Positions 45,986 to 58,000 of a DNA stretch of 60,000 nt are shown here, one piece after another. Numbering within the stretch: the stretch's first letter is position 1; every line of letters begins with the position of its first letter. This DNA comes from Strigamia acuminata. Lineage: Eukaryota > Arthropoda > Chilopoda > Geophilomorpha > Linotaeniidae. A model generated the notes under the pieces. It had not been told where the DNA came from. It saw nothing but the letters and a program-made list of their open reading frames with translations, and made no database searches. The stretch covers positions 9,265,605-9,325,604 of the forward strand of contig OX442321.1 of the NCBI GenBank assembly GCA_949358305.1, given 5' to 3'. A program made the position numbers and the translations under genes.

Positions 45986-46831
45986 TCAAGCAGAATCAGT
46001 ACAATTAGAATGATCGATTTTTTGAAAATTGGTCGATCGGATTCCTTTTCCTTGAATCGCAGTTTTTGCAGCTGCAAAAGGAACATCTGGAGCTGTCATT
46101 TTGTCCTTATGCACATAAACATATACATCCTCTGTAAAAAATAAATAAATAAGTTAAATCAAAATAGTTAGTTAATTATTCAATCAGGACTATCAACACT
46201 AACCGTCGAAAGTTTTATCTTCTAAATCATTTTCACACGTGTACAGGACAGCAAATGAATCATAGTCGGTTGCTATAACCACGTATTCGTCCGTATCGCC
46301 ATCTAAAAGATTATTTTAAAAAATAATTTAAAAATAATAAAATGCAAATAAAAAAATGTTTTTACCATCATTTACGCTTAAAACTCCAGGTGCAGTGATG
46401 GTGAAAGATTTTGTTTCATTGATTTTGTCTCCACTAAACGAATAAAGATTCAAATTCTTTAAATAATAAATTGCATGAACAAAATCAATATCAATTCAAA
46501 GTCATACTCGTTCTCAATGCCTAGTTTAACAATCGTGTTCTGTGGTTTTGTTTTTACTTCCATACTAACACATCGGTCACTATCGCTATCCGTTTCTTCA
46601 ACTAAATACCACTTTTGGCTGTCGAACTGTAAAAAAATATATATATTTTAAATACATGAAACAATTTTGATTTAAAACAATAAAAAAGTAACCCACTCTG
46701 TTCACATCAAAAGCTGGAACTGGCGCTATCTGTGGGCACACGCCGGGAAACTCATTTGAATCCGCACCAACAACAACAACGACCGCGGCGAAGGCGAATG
46801 AAACCAAAAAGAGAAGCATTTTTGCATCCAT
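45986..46831 (-). CDS. Lipocalin, apolipoprotein D-like, secreted
   Basis: Five minus-strand exons (46697-46831, 46508-46626, 46366-46433, 46204-46302, 45986-46131) encode 188 residues. A signal peptide (MLLFLVSFAFAAVVVVVGA) is followed by CPQIAPVPAFDVNRFDSQKW, the lipocalin strand A region. The conserved Trp is present, but the Gly of the GxW motif is replaced (SQKW). The second signature is DYDSFAVLYTC, matching the TDYxxYAxxYxC block of apolipoprotein D-type proteins. Four or more cysteines fit two disulfides. Lipocalins carry small hydrophobic ligands outside the cell; the ligand here is unknown. A TATA box lies upstream. The gene sits between acetylcholinesterase and neuroligin with no evident functional link. 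Confidence 0.88.
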
Positions 46832-46874
46832 ATTTCACAGATGTCTTTCTACCAGTTGCTAACATCAGCTTTTG

Positions 46875-46883
46875 CCTTTTATA
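46875..46883 (-). promoter_or_regulatory. TATA box of the lipocalin gene
   Basis: TATAAAAGG on the minus strand, about 45 bp before the lipocalin start codon, implying a very short 5' UTR of about 15-20 nt. Confidence 0.6.
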
Positions 46884-47703
46884 CATTTTTTTCAGTCATA
46901 AAATAACCAGAATCATGCAGTTTTGCAACAGAATAGACAAACAAAAGGAAGACTGAAACGGACGGGAACAATAAACAAACAGGTACTTGAAGAAAGTTCG
47001 GATTCAATGGAAGGCGGCTCTCAAGGCCACAGTAAGTGGAATTTTCCTTCAATTTATCCATCACCCAATTGACAAGTAGTTAGTAAACACGCGCCTTCAG
47101 GAAATCCGGGAAAAGTAATAAATATGATACCGGTAACCGGTGTCATGTCGGAGTGGGATGGGATATAATTAGGCCTAATATTCGAAAAGGTAAACACGTG
47201 ATTTGAGTTATGAAATTGGACAATGGGAAAGAAATAAAAGATTTCTTTATGCTAATTACACAAGGTGTGTCTCATGACAAATTTTTATTAAATAAGAGAA
47301 AAAAATCCAACTGCATTCTTCAAAAAAGAACCTTTTGCAACACTTTTTCTTCACAAATGAGTTTTTCTCAGTCTTTTTTTCCTTTTTTTTTAAAAGTGTA
47401 TAAACCACAACCAACCATAATGAGTTATAACCGGTAAACCGGAAATGCAAAATATAAAACAGGTAAATTCGACAATCTATTGCTGTCAGTGAATTAACAT
47501 ATCACTGGGAGACACCATAAAAGTCTTGCAAACTGCATTTGCATCACTTCACGCTAATTTTGTACTCTTCCTCTTCTCCTGGAAGCCCCTTACTAAAACA
47601 AAAATTAAAAAAAAAAAAAAAAAAAATGGCGCTAATGATGCCTTAACCATGTGAATTTATTTATACTTTCATCTCTTTCTTGAAAAAGAAAACAAATCAC
47701 AAA
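46884..47703. other. Intergenic between lipocalin promoter and neuroligin 3' end
   Basis: No coding exon. A 20-base A run lies at about 47607-47627. The right part is probably the neuroligin 3' UTR (minus strand). Confidence 0.4.
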
Positions 47704-50700
47704 TTACACACGAATCTCATTAGTTTTTGGATTTCTGCCACCAGTTGGCGGGTGTGGCTGTAACTGCATTCGATTAATTGGATTCTGCACCGCTAGTAGG
47801 GGCTGTGATTCGGGTAAGGCATCGTCAGCCACATGTCCGGTTTTGTGGGGCGATTTGCCCAACGTATTCATCTTGCCCGGTTCAGTTGGAGCGATGGGTG
47901 ATGGCGGCGGGACCCTCAACTGACCGGGTGGCAGCGGTTGAGGAAGATGCACGCTTTTGGACTGGTGCGGCGAACTTGCAGTATGTGTGGCCGCCATAGC
48001 CCCTACATTGGGTTCGTGATGATGAGGCGATTTGCGGGTTTGTTCTGCGCTTCTTTTTTGCAGTTTTGCTTCCAGTCTGTTCTTATCTCGCTGGTAATAA
48101 ACGCCAGCGAAGATGAGCACATTGAGAATGAGCAGAGAACAGCCCACAGCGATTGTCACACTGAGCGCCGTCGAGTAACCCCCAGGGCCTATGGCTTCCA
48201 CCCGTTGTGGCTCCGTCTGGTTCTTGGCCTGCGGTATGGTTTCGGCTCGGCCGTTCTCCACTGGGCCCATGCCCGCGTTGGGCGGGGTCGGCGGTGGCGG
48301 CGGCCGGAGACCAAAGTAGATCAAGTCTGTGAGATTCGGGCGCGGGTAACTTGAGTTAATTGATGTGTACGGAGGGCTTTGCGTGGGGGGTTCGTGGGTG
48401 TATGGTACAGCGTGGCGGACGTTGCCTTCGAAGGTTGTTGGGTCGTCGTGGCGGTTGAAGAGGTGATGTTTGATGCCCACTGATTCGTCGCCTGGGTGGT
48501 GGATTTCCGGGATGAGTTTTGTCCACACAGAAAGCTTGTGAGCCCGGTAATGATGACGGATTTTAGGTCTCATTCCTAAGAGGAGGAAGAAGAAAAATTA
48601 AGAGTTTATCAGGTGGAGAATACGTGACAATAATTAGGGTGAAAAGTCAGCAACAATTTCTATTGGTTCAAAATGTCCATTGATGGGTAAAGGCGAGTTC
48701 ACATGCAAGCGTTAGCGCGCCAAAGCTGCTTCGTCACTTGCGATCCATGTGAACTATTTTGCAGCGCCAACGCTCGTTGGTCGAAGCACCATGCTATTTT
48801 GTGCTTTACTGCATGCGTTAACGCAAAAATCACTCCTCCGTCAATTTTTACTGTTGATGGGAGTGTGTCATGCTGATTATATATAATTCAGTCATAACAT
48901 TTTTTAGGCATGAGGGATTTATTTTGTCAAGAATCTGACATGTTTTTATATTTAAATCCTGAATAGTTTGAGTAGATTTTTAAAAGATTATTTTTTGAGA
49001 GACAAATGAACAAACCTGTTCCAAAAGAACGGCCTAAATCCCCACACAAGTATTAGACTTGGCTATAACCATGCTAAGTGACACACTCAGGGGTAGACAA
49101 ATATCGGGTGCCTGGTCGCTATGGCGCCTAAAATATTGATAGTTGGCGCTTGAATTTCTTAGCCCATATTTGCAAAATAAATGTGCTGGTTCCTAAGAAA
49201 AAGAGGCTGGTTCCTGAATTGTTTTTAGTTTTGTCAGGCCCTGGTTACCCTAATTATACTTATACTTTAAAGAACAGGTGTCTGTTAAGAGACCACTAAC
49301 TTTTTACCACCTCTGCTGTCTTACTAAGTAACTTAATTAAAGGGATTGCATGACTAAAATGTTTGTTGTCTTGTTATCCATTAGCATTTATCTTAAAGCT
49401 TATATGATGTTAAGTAGCATCAGGGCTGGACTGGGTACAAATTTCGTACGGGAAATCTGGATGGGTTGGGCCACAGGAACACGCTACGGTGGGTCAGGGA
49501 TGGGCCACAGGCCACCGGGCCAGTCCAGCACTGGGTAGCATTGAGCTGAGGTGAGGTTTAGATTAATTTCATTCAATTCGTTATATGAGCTAAGAAAGAT
49601 GTTTCCTTAAATTATCGAAAACACCTCAGCTCATATCCTACTGCATAATCATTGTCAGCGGCAGAGCAAGAAGTCAATGGGCTCGTGTGCAAGTTGGGTT
49701 GATGGGCGACTTTTGCAAAGCCGTAGCGTCTTTTCATCCTCCATGGGCCCCCTAAGCTCTTGGGCCCTTGTAAACTGCACATGTTGCAGTTATCACAGAT
49801 TATTGTGGTATTTACCAATGCTTAAGTATTTCTGGTGAACGTTTTCATACGGAGGCCAATTGAGTTTGACAAATCGATTTTTATTTTTTCCTCCATGAAT
49901 AGACGTTTGTTTTTCTGGTTGATTAGGATCGCTGCAATTGAAAGAATTGTGTTTGAAAACATAAGATTTGTCTTGTTATTAAGATTAACCTTACCCGCTT
50001 TTAGCAAAGTTAGTCCAATATCTCATAACAGCTTCACTCAACATTTTTTCAGTTTTTGTATAATTTTGGGGGAAATAAGTGAGTCCATCGACCAGCGGAG
50101 CCCCGAACACGTACGGGAGTTCTTCGCCATGAACACATCCCAATCTTTGTGGGTAATCGCCATCCTTGGTTTGATAGGCGAAGTTGTAGAAAAAAGTGCG
50201 GCCTTGTGACGATGAATGATAACTAGCTGTTTTCACTAACGGCGCTACCACCTAGAAAGACATAAATTTGAAAATGTTTAACGATTAAAGCAAGCGGTGG
50301 CGCCACCGCGCGCTTTGGTGGCTTGTTTATGTACCTGAGCGTCTCCAAGGACTTCCATGGTAGCATCGCGAATGTTAATGGGATGCAGAATGGGCTTAGT
50401 CCAATCGGTATATTCGTTAACGAGCAGAGCGAAGATTTCATTTAAGTGATAACTGTACGAGTTGGCGATAAAGGTGCGCAGAATACGGTCCCTTTTGTCC
50501 ACTTCGAAACCAAACTGCGCATCATCTCCACTGAATGGCAAGTGGCTCTCGTACTTATTCACCCCAAAGAGCAAATCGTAGCGAGAGAAGAGGTCATTTT
50601 GCACTTTGATGGCCTGCTCTGGGGCCGCGGTAAGTACGATGCCATCTAGGGTCGGACCGAATGCCGTCAGGTATTCTGGCACGTGCAAGTCCGCGGCCAA

Positions 50701-52996
50701 GATGGCCTCGAACGGCTTATCCCGAAGACAATTGACCATTTCTTCGTCTTTGTCAGTCGGACATGCGAGTGCTGCACCCAGTTTGACGGCGTACTGCTGC
50801 GGTTCCTTGGCCATGGCCCACTCGCTCAGGGCAGATCCACTCTGGACAATGGCGCGATGGAAGGCACCTGTCGTAAAAATAAATGGCGAATTATTTCACA
50901 TGTTAAACATCACTTCACTTGGCCGTATGAATTTTTGAATAGCTATAGATAAGAAGTTATATTGTTGGCTGTAAAAATCTCCTACAAGACTAGGAGAAGG
51001 GTATAAAATTTTTAAACTGACATAAACGCGGAAACAAGTGGATAATGGAGGGTTATGAAGTATGAAGTTTAGAAATTGTTGTGTGTTTATGGTATGATGG
51101 ATTTTTTTTTATCAACGAACAGATTGAAACCCAATGAAATTCTAAATTTTATTTTTAATTTTTTTATAACTGTAGATTTGAAAAAAGAATGATTGAGATT
51201 TTTGTATTTCAGGACTGATCATACTTAAGCACGGCAGTGAAGCTTAGAGGGGGGCTAGCAGACGCAAGGGCAACCCCAAAGTCCAGGGGTTCTCGAGTTA
51301 GAAACAAGAAACAGTAAAATTGTACTACTAACTGCATTCAAAAGGTTGTGTTTTAGGTGTTTAAGTTTATGTTTATGTATTTTTTAACGTCACAAAACAA
51401 GAACACAAACGCCTAAAACACTTGTAACACGAATTTTTGAATGTAGCTATTGTAAACGTTAACTTTTTTTGTAATTTAAAAGATTTAGACCCAGCTGTGA
51501 TGCAAATAATAAATGGTAAAAATCTAAGCTTTGTACATTTATGGATTTTATTCATTTGTGAGTGGCCTGGATACCATCTCTCATCTCACGACTCAAAGGC
51601 CCTGGCAAGAGCTACGGTAGTTTTAATTTTCTCATAACTTCGCAGTCCACCGATTTATTTAATATAAATTTCTCTCAATAATAAGAAGACAGATTTCATA
51701 TATAGATATACGTGGATATTTCTAGATATTTATTGATAAGAATTTAGAGAATTTCTGTTCCATTGTTATATATATATATGGTATAGATTTTCTAAGGATA
51801 GGGTCCATATTTTAGGGGTTCTTGCAAAAATGGTTTTAAAAAATATTTCTTATTATTATTGTTATTATTTTTTTTTTTTAAATGAAATAAGGAGTGTTGA
51901 GTTTTGACCAAATAAACAGAATGGAATCTGATATTATTTTTGTTTGTTCAATAATCCATCAAAAAATCGTCATCAGTTTCCCTTCTGTTTGAAATAAAAC
52001 CTATTTATGTTGGGTGAACCTCAGTAAAGCTCTAGGGGCAAAGGATGAAACAACATTAAATATAGGGATTTAGGGGGATTCAGGAGTTGTTTTAGAATTG
52101 GGAAAAAAAATCATTGAACGCTTAAGAAGCTTAAATTAAACTTGGGATTTTTTAAAATAAAAAATATAAAAGAATGCTTTACATTAACCCATTAGTTATT
52201 CTAAATGGCAATAAACTTACATAATAAGGTGTAAAAATTTAGATAAAAATGTCGACAGCAGATGGCGGAATGTAATTTTTCTAGTGTTTTACTCTCCCCA
52301 ATCAAGATGCAAGTTTTGAACGAAAAAAAAAAGAAGAAAAAAGAAAGAAAAAATTTATGTTTGAAGGATCTTTATGAAACATCTTGAAGAAATTACAAAA
52401 GACGTCATTTTGAGACGTTGATGCCAGGATAGTATTATTAGTTGCACAGAAAGGGTTAAAAGGGCATGTAGAAATGGAGTTAAGTGTGCAGTTAATATCT
52501 TTTGCAAGTGTCACTTGAATTTGAGGGATATGCTCAATTGTCCGTTAAAATGTGTCTCCAACCAGACACACTGCTCGATATTGATTCGTTCGTTCGATGG
52601 AGTTAAGTAAAGGATGAGAAAAAGAATGCATTTTTCAAACAACTGTAGAAAATGCTCAAGGAAAAATATATAAAATGCGACGCAACCCAACTCGTCTTTT
52701 TCCTGTTTCGCCAACGGAAAGTCTAATCTGGCGGGCATTTGTAAGAATGTGTTGAAAAGAAATGAGACCGAGGATGAAAACTCGTGTTTATCGAACGTTT
52801 CTGAACACACGTTCGGAATTTTTGTACATTTCAAGCCCTCAGCTTTAACTTCACATTTGTATGTACGATGATTATTGCATGTCTCTTAGCATGGCTGTCA
52901 TGTTTTAGCTCGAATTGCAATGGGAGAGACAAGTTATTGAACTTGCTTTTTGTACACGTAAAAAATGACGTAGAAAAAAATGGCCAACATAGAGAA

Positions 52997-53027
<31 letters not shown>

Positions 53028-55057
53028 AAATACACCTTTAGGTATATATATTTTTTGGTAATTTAATTGGTTCGTTTTAAATTCAGAATCGAGAAATACA
53101 AAGAGTTTTGTTTGTGTAGATTTATTCTCTCGACTGTTGGCGTACTGTACAAACACATGGGGATAGAAATTGTTGGAGAAATGTTAGGCTTGCTTCAGTT
53201 CAGACAAGTTGCATACAAGCAGTTTTCTTCTTTCATTTCTTTTTTAATACATCTAGTGCATTAAAGATGGAGGATCGGAGGGAAACGAGTGCATAAAAAT
53301 TTGTCACTTATGGAAATCCAATTTTTATGGGGTGGTAACGTCGATTTATTCGCTTTATCGGCTGCTGTGAAATATCAATTTCCAACGTTTTGTTACGGCA
53401 TCGTTTTGCCAATTGACGGTCTTCGTAAACAATATAATTTTGGTGGAATTTTTCCCAGTTTGTTTTCGTTTTCAATGGAACAAATTGTTTGTCAACGTTC
53501 ACAAATCCTATTTATGCGTTTTAGTTATTAAAAACCTGATGAATCCTATTCATTTTGAACAGGAGAATGGTTTCCGTTTTATAAATAAACGAATAAATTC
53601 CATTGACAAGAGAAGAATGAAGCATGCTACGCCGAGAAGCCCGCACTAAGTGCAGGGGCGAATGCACACCATTAATTATCGATGATTGTAATGGGATGTG
53701 TGAACGTGTATAACTCGCGAGGAAGGACGAGTACAAAATTTTTGAATAATTTGAAATTCTCATTTCTTTGACTCGACTCGACTCGTTTGGCAGCACTTTC
53801 AGAAATGTGCGCACTTTTTGACATGTTGATTGTTGCTCGAAAATTGTGCATATATTCACTACTGCAATTCGCATGTGCGTGCCTGAGTTTTAGTTGCTTG
53901 TTTGCGTGCTGCTTTAACTCGCTTTGTCCGCACGCATCGTTTTACTGCAATGTAAAACTAAGTTCCCCAGAATTTGGACGAAAAAGCGTGATCAAGCATA
54001 AGGAAGAAAAAAAATCGTGGGACTTTATTCTTGTATTTGTCGCAAACAAGCATCCAAAGGCAGTTTTTCAAACGCTCTTTGCACGTAAACAATGTTTAGC
54101 TCTGTCTGCGACGGAACGTCTCACGAGACCCCGAATCAACTTAGACCGTGTTGGTAATGGTCACAATGCGCTGATGGACGACGAAGAACAACAAAGCAAG
54201 GAAAAGCTCGCTCTTATTTAGGGCTGTGTTTTTACTCTTATTATCCTACCTAGATCAAATTAATAACGACTCGCATGCGTCTTTCACACACTTTTATGCT
54301 CCTAATCAAATAATGAGAATTTATTTCCACTTGAATTTTTTCAAACCAAAGGCGACAGTCACAACGCCCCTAATTGTGCTCGCTATGTTGAATCTGGATG
54401 AGATTTCTTCCACCGTTGTCTGAATGTCTGGGAAATTAAACAAAGTAGCACTCTACTTTGTTTATTTTCTCCTCATGTAAATCACACAACTAGCTTCATT
54501 TAATTACACAAACATGCTAACATGTTTTTTTAAACTCTTTTTTTTTTGGTTTTTTTGTTTTAAAGAAAAATTTAATTTTTGGCAAAAGAGAAATTTTTTT
54601 TTTTACCTTTGGCTAATGGTGATATCATAAGTAAACTAACGAGCGCAGCTCCGTGTCCTTGTCCGAGTATCGTGACGTTCTGCGGATCGCCTCCAAAGTG
54701 CTCGATGTTTTCCTCGACCCAATGGAGAGCGGTGATGAGATCAACCAGGCCGTAGTTACCACGCACCGTCTCCGTGCTTAGGAAACCTAACAAGAAAAAA
54801 GAAAGGAGAAAAAAAGAGGAGATGGATTTTCGCAGACTTAGACGAGTCACGACACGAGTTGTAAAGGGAATGCGATCTTTAGGAAAGTGATAAGGAATTT
54901 TTCTTACCAAATACTCCTAATCGGAAGTTGACAGTGACCACGACGACGTTTCCGAAGCTGGCCAGCACGCTGCCGTCGTAAGGGTTACCGGAATTCCATT
55001 CAAACGATTCCCCGTGAATGTAAAATACTACTGGCAGTTTTTCAGGATTGCGGCCGA
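47704..55057 (-). CDS. NLGN: Neuroligin, 3' part (synaptic adhesion protein)
   Basis: Six minus-strand exons are readable: 54908-55057, 54607-54786, 50335-50867, 49995-50251, 49816-49931 and 47704-48575. They join in frame to about 702 residues; N-terminal exons lie upstream, probably beyond the window. The esterase-like fold shows [56 protein letters not shown] and [11 protein letters not shown]. The nucleophile elbow reads GQGHG instead of GxSxG, so the catalytic serine is lost, as in neuroligins. After the fold come [18 protein letters not shown], a proline-rich stalk, one membrane helix ([20 protein letters not shown]) and a cytoplasmic tail with several proline-rich stretches. The C-terminus EIRV could be a class II PDZ ligand; vertebrate neuroligins end in a class I motif. 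Neuroligins bind neurexins across the synapse. Confidence 0.95.
48696..48755. repeat. Short foldback sequence (possible MITE remnant)
   Basis: AGTTCACATG at 48696-48705 and its exact inverse CATGTGAACT at 48746-48755 bracket an interior with a further short inverted match (GCAAG/CTTGC). GCGTTAGCGC and GCGCCAACGC nearby also pair almost perfectly. Confidence 0.45.
49421..49533. mobile_element. 113-bp non-autonomous hAT-like element (MITE)
   Basis: The left end CAGGGCTGGACTGG and the right end CCAGTCCAGCACTG form 14-bp terminal inverted repeats with one mismatch. The flanks AGTAGCAT (49413-49420) and GGTAGCAT (49534-49541) match at 7 of 8 bases, as expected for an 8-bp hAT target duplication. 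CAG at the termini also fits hAT elements. The interior is GC-richer than the host intron and has no coding frame. Confidence 0.75.
50868..54606 (-). other. Neuroligin 3.7-kb intron
   Basis: AT-rich with an AAAT microsatellite (about 52995-53031). Several open frames up to 144 codons exist, but none shows family resemblance or supported splice context. Confidence 0.5.
52995..53031. repeat. AAAT tetranucleotide microsatellite
   Basis: About nine AAAT units in tandem. Confidence 0.9.
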
Positions 55058-58000
55058 CTGTAAACAGAAGAATAATTTACAGTTGGTTGTGGGAAGTTTT
55101 GATCGATTGCTAAATTGCGTAATATAAAGTTTAAAATTAATCACTGTGATGACTAATGGAATCACGATTTGCAGCTTTGAAAGCTGCTGTTGCTGTTATC
55201 ATTATCACAGGATTTGCAGATTAAATATACGAAATACATTAATGAATAATTTTTTAGTCGGCAATTAGGTAATGTAAACAGATGTCACGTGGCTGCAACT
55301 GCAAGCGGGCACGACAAAACGAGCTGGGCATGCAATTCCTTTATCTGAAATTGTTTCCTTGAGCGGAAAGAATTAAATTTTTCCTTGCATCATCGCTGCC
55401 GGAAAGAATTAAATTTCTTGCGCGAAATAGCGTGGAGGCAAGTTGCAAGAACAGAAAGAAATGCGCACAAAAGTGAATAACATCACAGTTGAGAAATTAA
55501 AGGCATTTGTGCAGTCTGTATTGAAAAGAATTTTGTTTTTGTGCAACACGACGATGGCTATACGTCGTTCAACGTCGTTGGTTGATATGTGATATCAGGA
55601 TAGGCGATATCAAGTTATTTCTTCATTATTGTACGAATTAATTGGAATCCAAGTGCGAACATTACTCCTTACTGAAGCATGGGCTCTTTATAACCGCTCG
55701 CACGCTCTTTAATCTAACACCAACTTGACAATTACAAATGCTGCTAAAATGTAATAAATTTTTGCGCAAATAAGGGAAAATAAGGAAAAAGAATAAAAAT
55801 CAATAGCAGACTTTTAATATTTCAGTTGAAGAGGTGAAATGAGTGACATGGAAAAGTTTTAATGGTGCGAATGGCTTTTCGGAATGGTCGCAGTTGTTTT
55901 GGTAATCATGCTAGTTGGAATGTGAATTAGTTTCCAGATAAGAGGAGTGGAGCCACTATTCCTTTGAGTCTGCGCTCTTATTGGACGAACTGTATAGAGT
56001 GCTGACTATTTAACTTTTATTATTGTCCAATAAGAATGTATATGGGCGCGTATAATTTTTTTGTTGGCAACCATCTATTGTGGGCTTAACATTATAGGCA
56101 CTTTTGTTTTTCCAAAAATTTGTCGACGAGTGGAGAGAAAGAGAGAGAAATTCATCCGCAGAAGCACTGCATTTTCTCTTGATAGGTCCTGTGAAAGCCA
56201 GTATCGTTAGCATTAGTGCATAACCCCCGCCACGTTTGATGGATTTGCTGTCTTTCCAGATATGTGCTCCATTTGTCACACTCAGTTATTGACCTCTGCA
56301 ATCCGATCTGCGGTTGTGACAATGAACATAAATTTATTTAAAATAACAAAGTACACCGGTAAGCTTATGTGTGCAAAATTCAAGCAAATATGTGTCGAGG
56401 ATTAAGAAATGTTGACAGTTTTCCTTCAAAGTTAAAAATGCTTTTCATTCGCAGACGTATTTGAATATTTTATTTCAACTGCTTCGGGAATTAATGAGTA
56501 AAAGCGGTATTTTCGTTTTGGTGTATGGGATTTATCAACACCATACTATTTCATTTTCACAATTGCTGAATAAATTTCCTGCCTCGATTTAATACATAAA
56601 TACGCTCGCTTTGAAAGCGTGGTTGGCGTAATTGCGTCTGAATTTATCAAAACTTTTATAATTAGCATTCTTCTTCTTCTTTTTTTTTTTTGGTTATTTA
56701 CTTTTAGGAAATGGTAGAAAATTATTCTTTCGGGAGATGATTCCCAAGATTCATGCATTTTTCAGTGACTGTTTAAAAGCAAAGTCTCGAAACTCTTTTG
56801 TTTCTGTGTTCTGTAATAAGAAATGCAAATTTGAAACAACACATTTTTTTGTTTTCTCTTTCAAATATCGGGAATTATAATGTTTAAGAGGATCAGACAG
56901 AACTAATTGCAATGTAGACTTAACAAGAATTAAAGGCAAAATAAAGGTATTACAATGGGCCCTAAATGAACGAGTGTGTCAAGTTAAAGCGGAACACAGT
57001 CCAGCAGCTCGAAATTAACTAGAGTTAATTTGATTAGCGTCTCATAAGGATTAATTATTAACTGTAAGTAGCGAGGTAGAAATCAGAGCAAATCGGACAA
57101 CCCGTTTCTGGCAACTGTTTATTAAATTAGTACACTTTGTAATCCGCAAGAGGCGATGTTGCTTTGTTTAACAAAGAAAAGAAAAGAGAAGAAAGTGTCT
57201 CGTTGAATTGAGTGACTCGATAATGAGATGGAAGTCTCCTAATTTGGCTTAGATAAATAAGAGATGCTGAAGATTCATTATCCCAATTATAATAACACTT
57301 TTTTTATTTTTTTTATTTAGTTGTGTTGTGATTAATTTATTCTTATTGAAGGTTTCGTATGTCGGTTTTCATATCTGGATTAAGTTTGAATTGATTTTAA
57401 TCACCATTATTCAAAAATCGGGAAGGAAGGTATAAAGCGAAGAGAGGAAAACGTTCATTTTCTATCTTTCTTCAGCAATTAGGCAGGTTTAGTCGAAGGG
57501 GATTTGTGAATACAAACATTTTCTGCAAATTGGCCAGTTGAAGATTAGGGATAAATGGAAAACGGATCAATTTCATTTGTGGATTAACTTTACATTATTC
57601 TGATTGGAACGCCCTATGTAGTAAATATGATCACCATAAATCCTCTCATTGAAGATCCCCGCGCACAATTGGAGGATTTATGGTACGTGTTTTGAAGTCA
57701 GAAAGAAAATATTTATTTATTTCTTTACTTATTTTTTTTAGTACTTTTCAAGAATTTACATAACTGAATGTAAATGCTTCTCTTTTCAAGGTTTGTTTCA
57801 GTTGCGATATCTGTGTTTTATTTCCATAATCCGATGCGCATTTGCGGTACGCAGGATCCGTGGACACGTAAAGGAATGGGAAAAAATGGCAGTTTGTATG
57901 ATAAACAAGATACAAAATCCATCGAAGCTCGCACGTTTCTGTATGTCTCTCGAGCCAACGACCTAGAGTTGATGTGGGGTAGTGAGATCAATAGAACGCA

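Larger units (their letters stand above)
48576..49815 (-). other. Neuroligin last intron with two mobile-element-like hairpins
   Basis: A 1.2-kb phase-1 intron. It contains a foldback sequence at 48696-48755 and a short hAT-like element at 49421-49533 (listed separately). No exon was seen in it. Confidence 0.6.

Noticed and set aside
51228-51300. Sequence recalling the internal promoter of 5S rRNA
   Set aside because: Only a few short blocks resemble 5S. The fold and the length are missing.
53787-54221. 144-codon plus-strand open frame in the neuroligin intron
   Set aside because: No family resemblance, mixed composition, no splice or start context, and it lies antisense within a well-supported intron.
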